Shown here: in pieces, positions 1 to 4,440 of the stretch | Position numbering within the stretch: position 1 is the first letter of the stretch | Layout of the letters: each line of letters opens with the position of its first letter | Assembly (NCBI GenBank): GCA_902783435.1 | Contig: CACZQV010000063.1 | Span: forward strand, 1-6,642 | DNA: 6,642 nt | Direction of reading: 5' to 3' | From: an uncultured Erysipelotrichaceae bacterium | Lineage (GTDB): Bacteria; Bacillota_I; Bacilli_A; RF39; UBA660 | Made by a program: the position numbers and the translations under genes | Notes under the pieces: generated by a model | The model's input: the letters and a program-made list of their open reading frames with translations, nothing else | What the model was told of the DNA's origin: nothing | Database searches by the model: none

Positions 1-196
1 AGATAATCCAAGATTAGGACTTCATGAATTTAAAAAGAAATTTGGTGGAGACTATGTAGAATTTATTGGTGAATGGGATTATGTTACTAATAAATTTATG
101 TACTTTGTATTTACTAAATTAGTACCTCTATATAGAAAGATGGTTAGAAAGAAAAGCAAGAAGGTGTTAGAAAATGAAATTAATAACTCTAAGTAA
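1..196 (+). CDS. FemAB-family peptidoglycan aminoacyltransferase, C-terminal end only (5' truncated by window)
   Basis: The frame starting at base 2 is open to a TAA at 194-196 and gives the last 64 residues of a protein whose start lies left of the window. The visible piece (LHEFKKKFGGDYVEFIGEWD, then an aromatic and basic helix ending in a Lys/Arg-rich tail) aligns position for position with the C-terminus of the next gene (LYLFKKSFGGHVVELIGEYD). The two are therefore tandem paralogues. Family members (FemA/B/X, MurM type) transfer amino acids from aminoacyl-tRNA to the stem peptide of lipid II in the cytoplasm. The 3' end overlaps the following gene by 23 bp in a different frame, which implies one transcript and probable translational coupling. 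Which residue it adds cannot be read from this fragment. Confidence 0.85.
   Translation, partial: DNPRLGLHEFKKKFGGDYVEFIGEWDYVTNKFMYFVFTKLVPLYRKMVRKKSKKVLENEINNSK
161..166 (+). promoter_or_regulatory. Ribosome binding site of the second FemAB gene, inside the upstream gene
   Basis: AAGGTG lies 7 nt before the ATG at 174 and within the coding sequence of the preceding FemAB paralogue. It supports the ATG at 174 as the start and an overlapping, co-translated arrangement. Confidence 0.65.
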
Positions 197-1466
197 AGAA
201 GAATTTAAAAAATTTGCAGATGTTCACCCTCAAATTACTTTTCATCAAACAGAAGAATGGGCTAATCTAAAAAAAGTAAATGGATGGGATTCTTACTATG
301 TAGGATTAAAAGATAAAGATAAAATAGTTGCGGGTGCTCTATTATTATCTAAAACACTTCCTATTATAAAGAAGAAAATGTTTTATTCACCACGTGGTTT
401 CTTAATAGATTATAATGATAAAGAAATATTAAAAACATTTACAGAAGAATTAAAAGTATTTGCTAAACGCGAAAAAGCTATCTTTGTAAAAATAGATCCA
501 TATGTAGAATATCAAGAACGTGATAACGATGGAAATATTGTAGAAGATGGATATAATAATAAAGAAGCAGTAGAAAATCTTAAATCTTTAGGATATAAAT
601 TCTTTGGATTTAACTTAATGCAAGATACTCTACAACCTAGATGGATGCATGTAATAGAAATAAATGGAAGAGACGAAGAAGAAGTTCAAAAAGATATGGA
701 ATCTAAAACTAGACAAATACTTCGTAAAAATGAAAAATCTTGTATTAAAACTAGAGAAATATCTAGAGACGAATTACCACTATTTAAATCTATTATGGAA
801 CATACTGGAGATAGAAGAGACTTTATAGATAGACCACTATCATATTATGAAGCTATGTGGGATAATTTATATGACTCTGGAATATTAAAAATATTGATCG
901 CAGATATAGATTTTGATGAATATTTAGAAAATACTAAAAAAGAATTAGAAGAAACAGAAAAAGCTCTAAAATCAAGAATTTATAAACATGATAATAATAT
1001 ACTTCAAATGAATGAAAAAAAATACATATCTTCTAATAAACAAGATGAAGATACTATAGAAAGATTAAATAAACAAATAGATAAAATAAATGACTATATT
1101 AAAGAATATGGTCATACAAAAACATTAGGTACTATTTTATTCCTAATCTATGGTAATGAAGTATTATCATTATTTGGTGGAACAGATGATAACCTAATGC
1201 AATTTCAATCAGCTTACACAGTACATTATGCAGGAGTTAAATATGCTATAGATAATGGTTATAAAAGATATAATTTCTATGGTATCACAGGTGACTTTAG
1301 AAAAGAAAATCCATTATACGGATTATATCTATTTAAAAAATCATTTGGTGGACATGTTGTAGAACTAATTGGAGAATATGATCTAATAATATCTAAATTC
1401 TGGTATAACACTTATAATATAGCTTTTAAACTATATCATGGTATTAAAAAAATAGGTAAAAAATAA
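174..1466 (+). CDS. FemAB/FemX-family peptidoglycan (lipid II) aminoacyltransferase
   Basis: This 430-residue cytosolic enzyme is close to the usual FemA/FemX length (about 420). The family uses aminoacyl-tRNA to build the cross-bridge on the stem-peptide side chain of peptidoglycan precursors. Family hallmarks are visible: an N-terminal GNAT-like half with HQTEEWA (24-30), YSPRGFLIDY (71-80) and KIDPY (106-110), and a second half with KTRQILRKNEK (178-188) and the MEHTGDRRDF segment (208-217). A charged helical insert at about 247-313 matches the antiparallel coiled-coil arm of FemA-type proteins. The C-terminus carries GGTDDNLMQFQSAY (335-348), the FYGITGDF segment (368-375) and LYLFKKSFGG (384-393). 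It has no signal peptide or membrane segment. The start at 174 is backed by AAGGTG 7 nt upstream. It overlaps a FemAB paralogue on its left and converges on a murJ-type gene on its right. The amino acid added and the position in the bridge cannot be deduced. Confidence 0.93.
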   Translation: MKLITLSKEEFKKFADVHPQITFHQTEEWANLKKVNGWDSYYVGLKDKDKIVAGALLLSKTLPIIKKKMFYSPRGFLIDYNDKEILKTFTEELKVFAKREKAIFVKIDPYVEYQERDNDGNIVEDGYNNKEAVENLKSLGYKFFGFNLMQDTLQPRWMHVIEINGRDEEEVQKDMESKTRQILRKNEKSCIKTREISRDELPLFKSIMEHTGDRRDFIDRPLSYYEAMWDNLYDSGILKILIADIDFDEYLENTKKELEETEKALKSRIYKHDNNILQMNEKKYISSNKQDEDTIERLNKQIDKINDYIKEYGHTKTLGTILFLIYGNEVLSLFGGTDDNLMQFQSAYTVHYAGVKYAIDNGYKRYNFYGITGDFRKENPLYGLYLFKKSFGGHVVELIGEYDLIISKFWYNTYNIAFKLYHGIKKIGKK

Positions 1467-1492
1467 AGAAGCAAAAGCTTCTTTTATTTTTT
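1458..1492. terminator. Bidirectional rho-independent terminator between convergent femAB and murJ genes
   Basis: A perfect 8-bp stem (1465-1472 with 1477-1484, AAAGAAGC/GCTTCTTT) closes an AAAA loop. It is flanked by A-rich sequence on the left (1458-1467) and T-rich sequence on the right (1482-1492). The AT flanks also pair with one bulged base, so both strands read as hairpin plus U-tract. The hairpin contains most of the + gene's TAA (1464-1466) and the end of the - gene's TAA (1484-1486). It therefore fills the whole 17-bp gap and serves both transcripts. Confidence 0.85.
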
Positions 1493-3136
1493 CATAATTA
1501 TTCTTTTTATAGTTCTAAATATACCATTACCAAATACACGTTTTATTAACCTAGTATAATATCCATATAAGAAATATACTATTATACCAATAATCATATA
1601 AACTAATATTATTAATAAATTCATAAGTCTAGTAGTAGAATAAATTGGTATAAATAATTTGACTATGAATAATACTAATATCATTAATATAGAAGCACAC
1701 ATTACATCAAATCCATTTTTAATAACTTCTTCAAAACTAATACTATATTTAAACCTTAAAATTATTAAACAAATTACAAATGATACAAAATACCCAATTA
1801 TACTCGCAGTAATTACTCCATAATATGGAGGTAAACTCATCTTATAAAAAGACATAAGTAAATAATTAGTTAAAAGTATTTTTAAAACAACTCCACTAAT
1901 TAAACTAATAAATACTGCTTTATAATCTTTAAGTGTTTGTAGAGTACTAACCATAGCTGTAAATAAACCTATAAATAAACCTACAAATATATAGTATGAT
2001 AACACACTAGGTCCATATACACTTTTACCATAAAATAACATCCATACTGGTTTAGCTAAAAAACTAATTCCTAAAGTCATTGGTACTGTTAAAAATAAAA
2101 GTATATTTAAAGCTTGATTAACTTTCTTATTAATAGCTTCCTTATCTTTCTTAACTACACTCTCAGTTAAATTAGGTATTAAACTAACTACTACACCAGT
2201 TGATACAGATAAAATAATCATATTAAATTTAGCTGACCATGTAGAAAGCATTGAATAAACCACTTCCGCATCTCCTACTTTATAAGATGCATAATTAACT
2301 AATCCTTTAACTACAGTAACCATATCTACATAATTATATAAAGATTTAAATACATCTATTAATATAAATGGTATAGAATAATACACTATTTTTTTAAATA
2401 TAATCTTATTACTAATAATAGGTTCATTTACTTTTCTAACTTTTTCATTAAATACAGATCTATTTTTAATCCTTTTAACTAACAAATAGAAATAAGAGAA
2501 AATTGCCCCTACGGTAGCTCCAAATAAAGCTATACCTACAGAACTAGTTAAATCTAATTTAAATACTTTTAAAGCTGTAAAACTACCAAATATAATTATT
2601 AATACCCTAATAAACTGTTCTATAACTTGAGATATTGAAGGAGGAGAAAATAATCTATGTCCTTCAAAATAACCCCTATATATACTTAATACTGGTACTA
2701 CAAGTATAGCTGTTCCAATAACCCTAATAACAAAAGTAACATCTTTTATACTACTACCGCCATGAACATTACCAAGTACTGCTTTCGCAAGTAATGGTGC
2801 ACATATAAGTATAATTAAAAAACAAATTAATCCAAGTATTAAAGCTATTCTTTTACCTATAGCAAATACCCTTTTCTTTGCATTATAATAACCTAGAGTT
2901 TGGTATTCAGATACTAATTTACTAATAGCTAATGGAATACCAGCAGAAGCTAATGACATAAATACAGAATATATAGTATAAGCATATCCATATAAAGCTC
3001 CACCTTCATCTCCAATAACAGCATGAAAAGGAATTACATAAAGAATTCCTAAAATCTTCGCAATAACAATACCTAAAGTTGTGATAAAAGCACCCTTAAC
3101 AAAAGTACTCTTCTTCATAGTTACATCCTTCTTCAT
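1484..3136 (-). CDS. murJ: MurJ/YtgP-type lipid II flippase (SpoVB-like, MOP superfamily)
   Basis: This 550-residue polytopic membrane protein has about 14 hydrophobic helices, as expected for the MOP (MviN/MurJ, PST) superfamily. Proteins of this group flip lipid-linked peptidoglycan precursor from the inner to the outer face of the membrane. Subfamily signs: KGAFITTLG near the N-terminus (14-22), GDEGGALYGYAYTIY (42-56), SAGIPLAISKLVSEY (64-78), YRGYFEGH (153-160) and SQVIEQFIRV (169-178). These are typical of the Bacillota YtgP/SpoVB branch rather than the E. coli MurJ branch. TM1 carries AKILG where relatives often have Ser-Arg, so a basic residue is kept. Two starts compete. The ATG at 3136 has GGAGG only 4 nt upstream. 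An in-frame ATG at 3118 (MKKSTFVKGAF) has AAGGA 7 nt upstream and fits the usual family N-terminus better. It follows the Cse60-like gene by 24 bp with its own promoter, and ends in the shared convergent terminator. MurJ and SpoVB cannot be separated with certainty; MurJ/YtgP is my preference. Confidence 0.88.
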   Translation of the reverse strand: MKKDVTMKKSTFVKGAFITTLGIVIAKILGILYVIPFHAVIGDEGGALYGYAYTIYSVFMSLASAGIPLAISKLVSEYQTLGYYNAKKRVFAIGKRIALILGLICFLIILICAPLLAKAVLGNVHGGSSIKDVTFVIRVIGTAILVVPVLSIYRGYFEGHRLFSPPSISQVIEQFIRVLIIIFGSFTALKVFKLDLTSSVGIALFGATVGAIFSYFYLLVKRIKNRSVFNEKVRKVNEPIISNKIIFKKIVYYSIPFILIDVFKSLYNYVDMVTVVKGLVNYASYKVGDAEVVYSMLSTWSAKFNMIILSVSTGVVVSLIPNLTESVVKKDKEAINKKVNQALNILLFLTVPMTLGISFLAKPVWMLFYGKSVYGPSVLSYYIFVGLFIGLFTAMVSTLQTLKDYKAVFISLISGVVLKILLTNYLLMSFYKMSLPPYYGVITASIIGYFVSFVICLIILRFKYSISFEEVIKNGFDVMCASILMILVLFIVKLFIPIYSTTRLMNLLIILVYMIIGIIVYFLYGYYTRLIKRVFGNGIFRTIKRIIMKK

Positions 3137-3140
3137 ATAT

Positions 3141-3145
3141 CCTCC
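3141..3145 (-). promoter_or_regulatory. Ribosome binding site of murJ-type gene
   Basis: The - strand reads GGAGG, a strong Shine-Dalgarno core, 4 nt before the ATG at 3136. The spacing is short. A second, internal AAGGA (3130-3126) lies 7 nt before the ATG at 3118, so initiation may occur at either or both. Confidence 0.7.
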
Positions 3146-3154
3146 ACTATGAAT

Positions 3155-3163
3155 ATTATATCA
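3155..3163 (-). promoter_or_regulatory. Extended -10 promoter for murJ, overlapping the stop of the Cse60-like gene
   Basis: On the - strand a consensus TATAAT (3160-3155) is directly preceded by TGA (3163-3161), forming the TGn extended -10 motif. No good -35 exists at 16-18 bp, as expected for extended -10 promoters. A start near 3148 would leave a leader of about 12 nt holding the GGAGG site. The TGA is at the same time the stop codon of the upstream small gene. Confidence 0.6.
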
Positions 3164-3337
3164 CACTTCAGTATAAATAATCATCGCTGAAAAACAAAAT
3201 ATCTGTTCTTCACTAAAAATAGAAGTACTAACCTGATATTTAATATCAATAACTTCTATATTATTAGAAGAAATAAATTCATTAATATCTTCTTCTAAAT
3301 CAATTTCATCTTCATAATCAAATATCTTAACTTTCAT
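3161..3337 (-). CDS. Cse60-family small protein (58 aa)
   Basis: From the ATG at 3337 to the TGA at 3163-3161 this encodes 58 residues beginning MKVKIFDYEDE. It resembles the small Bacillus Cse60 proteins (about 60 aa): a KVKIFD start, an acidic helix (DEIDLEEDINEFI), then VIDIKYQV, a variable loop and QIFCFSAMIIY at the end. The pattern suggests a compact beta-alpha-beta-beta domain. It has no signal peptide or membrane helix. B. subtilis cse60 was described as a sigma-E-dependent sporulation gene, but its biochemical function is unknown and relatives occur outside clear sporulation contexts. A longer frame reaches a TTG at 3376, but that TTG is the first half of a TTGACA -35 box. The extra 13 residues do not resemble the family, so the ATG at 3337 is chosen. 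No Shine-Dalgarno precedes it. No terminator separates it from murJ, so read-through is likely. Family assignment is from memory of its motifs. Confidence 0.75.
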   Translation of the reverse strand: MKVKIFDYEDEIDLEEDINEFISSNNIEVIDIKYQVSTSIFSEEQIFCFSAMIIYTEV

Positions 3338-3346
3338 AAAATAAGT

Positions 3347-3360
3347 ATAAAATATTTTAT
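3347..3360. repeat. 14-bp perfect AT palindrome next to the DnaA box
   Basis: ATAAAATATTTTAT reads the same on both strands. It covers the -10 region of the Cse60-like promoter and shares 4 bases with the DnaA box. It could be an operator, or simply an AT-rich melting region. All A/T content makes chance occurrence fairly likely. Confidence 0.35.
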
Positions 3361-3365
3361 CCACA
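3357..3365 (+). promoter_or_regulatory. Perfect DnaA-box 9-mer within the Cse60-like promoter
   Basis: TTATCCACA matches the consensus DnaA box exactly. It lies between the TTGACA -35 and the candidate -10 elements of the Cse60-like gene, where bound DnaA would block or modulate RNA polymerase. I found no second perfect box nearby. A single 9-mer can arise by chance, so binding is an inference. Confidence 0.4.
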
Positions 3366-3374
3366 AAAATTGTC

Positions 3375-3399
3375 AAAAAAAAGAAGATTATTCATCTTC
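3375..3399 (-). terminator. Rho-independent terminator of the Fic gene
   Basis: On the - strand, GAAGAT (3399-3394), a 5-nt loop and ATCTTC (3388-3383) form a 6-bp stem followed by eight T (3382-3375). The upstream arm and loop are the last codons of the Fic gene (Glu-Asp-Glu then TAA). The T-tract runs without a gap into the TTGACA of the next promoter. Confidence 0.75.
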
Positions 3400-4359
3400 A
3401 TTTTTTATTTTAGTTTTAGGTTTTAATTCAGTCATTTCTACACCAATTTCCTCTATCTTTGGCATACTTTCATGTTTTAATCTATCTTTAATATCTAATT
3501 CATATATAGAATCACATACCTTATATCTATAAAAAGCTTTTATTGAAGAAAAATCACCATCTAATAAAGCTTTATTCATCGCAGTATGATATTCAGTTCT
3601 TTCATTACTTTTAACATATATTGGTGGAAGTCCAGCATCACACATTAATTTATTAATAAAAGCTCTAACAGTTCTACCATTACCATCACTAAATGGATGA
3701 ATTCTGATTAATTCAACTTTTAATTCAACACATTGATCTAAATAATCTAATAATTCAGTTGTATCAAAACTATGCTTTACAAATTTAGAATATTCATGTA
3801 AATAATCTGCATCTCCACTAATTTCATGAATTTTCTCATAAATTCTATCTGCTTCACATAATTCAATACCAGTACCAGGTAAAAAAGCTTGTCTTGTTCT
3901 AAAAACACCAGCACATTCTGGATGTGGTGCATGAGAAAATAACTTTTGATGTAATTCTTTTAATGAATAAATACTAAAATACTTATCAAACTCTTCAGTT
4001 AACATATATTCATACATATCACCAAGTCCTAATATTTCTTCTTGTCCATGAATATCTTTATCATTTACCCCTTCAAGTTCACTTTCATTTTTAGCATACT
4101 TTTTAATAAAACTTCTTTTCATATTATTAAATTCTACTTCATTAGGATGTAATTCATAATATAATTTAATTAGTTTAGTAGGAATCTCTTTATCTTCAAC
4201 TGCTAATGTTTTTTCATGCTTACGTTTCTTATATCCTTCAAATATATAATCTATCATGAAAGGTATATCTAAATCAGCTTTTTCCAAAACATATTGAACG
4301 ATTCTTCTTTGAGTTCCACCATCAACTTGATTTAATTTACTTTTTTCAAATTGATCCAT
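3388..4359 (-). CDS. Fic-domain protein, probable self-inhibited AMP-transferase (class II type)
   Basis: This 323-residue cytosolic protein has the Fic active-site motif HPFSDGNGR at 221-229: catalytic His221, metal-binding Asp225 and anion-hole residues ending in Arg229. Fic enzymes usually transfer AMP from ATP to a hydroxyl of a target protein. Before it, GVFRTRQAFLPG (151-162) fits the substrate-docking flap. An N-terminal helical part carries NESELEG (91-97). This resembles the class II inhibitory helix (S/T)xxxE(G/N), in which a Glu (here Glu96) blocks productive ATP binding; the first Ser/Thr is Glu here. The C-terminus (about 290-323) is a short, charged, probably disordered tail. 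No small antitoxin gene adjoins it, consistent with inhibition in cis. The ATG has AAGGGG 7 nt upstream. Terminators on both sides and its own promoter make it monocistronic. Its target is unknown. Confidence 0.92.
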   Translation of the reverse strand: MDQFEKSKLNQVDGGTQRRIVQYVLEKADLDIPFMIDYIFEGYKKRKHEKTLAVEDKEIPTKLIKLYYELHPNEVEFNNMKRSFIKKYAKNESELEGVNDKDIHGQEEILGLGDMYEYMLTEEFDKYFSIYSLKELHQKLFSHAPHPECAGVFRTRQAFLPGTGIELCEADRIYEKIHEISGDADYLHEYSKFVKHSFDTTELLDYLDQCVELKVELIRIHPFSDGNGRTVRAFINKLMCDAGLPPIYVKSNERTEYHTAMNKALLDGDFSSIKAFYRYKVCDSIYELDIKDRLKHESMPKIEEIGVEMTELKPKTKIKNEDE

Positions 4360-4366
4360 AATATCG

Positions 4367-4372
4367 CCCCTT
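4367..4372 (-). promoter_or_regulatory. Ribosome binding site of the Fic gene
   Basis: The - strand reads AAGGGG, 7 nt before the ATG at 4359, with ideal spacing. This fixes the Fic start. Confidence 0.75.
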
Positions 4373-4384
4373 AAAATTTCGCTT

Positions 4385-4413
4385 ATTATAACACTTTTTA
4401 GTTAAAATGTCAA
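4385..4413 (-). promoter_or_regulatory. Full-consensus sigma-A promoter of the Fic gene
   Basis: On the - strand TTGACA (4413-4408), a 17-bp spacer and TATAAT (4390-4385) match the sigma-A consensus at all twelve positions. TGT before the -10 adds the TGn extension. Transcription would start near 4378, about 18 nt before the ATG, with the AAGGGG site in the leader. Such a promoter should be strong and constitutive unless repressed. I see no obvious operator. Confidence 0.88.
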
Positions 4414-4440
4414 AAAAATAAGAGGAACATCCTCTTATTT
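4412..4440 (-). terminator. Rho-independent terminator of leuS
   Basis: A perfect 11-bp inverted repeat (4440-4430 with 4426-4416; AAATAAGAGGA and its complement) closes a 3-nt loop. On the - strand it is followed by T, with the total run at 4418-4412. The leuS TAA (4437-4435) lies in the upstream arm. The last two T of the run are the first two bases of the Fic gene's TTGACA. Confidence 0.88.

Larger units (their letters stand above)
3344..3376 (-). promoter_or_regulatory. Probable sigma-A promoter of the Cse60-like gene
   Basis: The - strand has a perfect TTGACA (3376-3371). A -10 at 16 bp spacing would be TATTTT (3354-3349, four of six matches). A better hexamer, TATACT (3349-3344), lies 21 bp away, which is long for sigma-A. 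Either choice puts the transcription start within about 6 nt of the ATG at 3337 or on it, so the mRNA would be leaderless or nearly so, in line with the missing ribosome binding site. The first two T of the -35 box are the end of the T-tract of the preceding Fic gene's terminator. Confidence 0.55.

Noticed and set aside
3161..3163. Possible Mycoplasma-type code (TGA as Trp), given the low GC
   Set aside because: TGA ends the Cse60-like gene at a sensible point, all long genes use TGG for Trp without internal TGA, and a wall-building gene set argues against Mollicutes.
3342..3351. Sigma-E-like -10 (ATAC core) before the Cse60-like gene, as expected from B. subtilis cse60
   Set aside because: Only the ATAC core matches, and no sigma-E type -35 lies at the right distance. 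The perfect TTGACA favours sigma-A.
3338..3376. N-terminal extension of the Cse60-like protein from TTG 3376
   Set aside because: The TTG is part of a TTGACA -35 box directly after a T-tract, there is no Shine-Dalgarno, and the extra residues do not fit the family.
3388..4359. Fic gene as the toxin of a two-gene toxin-antitoxin pair
   Set aside because: No small antitoxin frame adjoins it on the same transcript, it is bounded by terminators, and the inhibitory-type motif is in the same protein. The neighbouring 58-aa gene has its own promoter and resembles Cse60.
4412..4440. leuS hairpin as a terminator for the + strand
   Set aside because: No gene on the + strand runs into it, and the T-run on that side is short (TTATTT then AAC).
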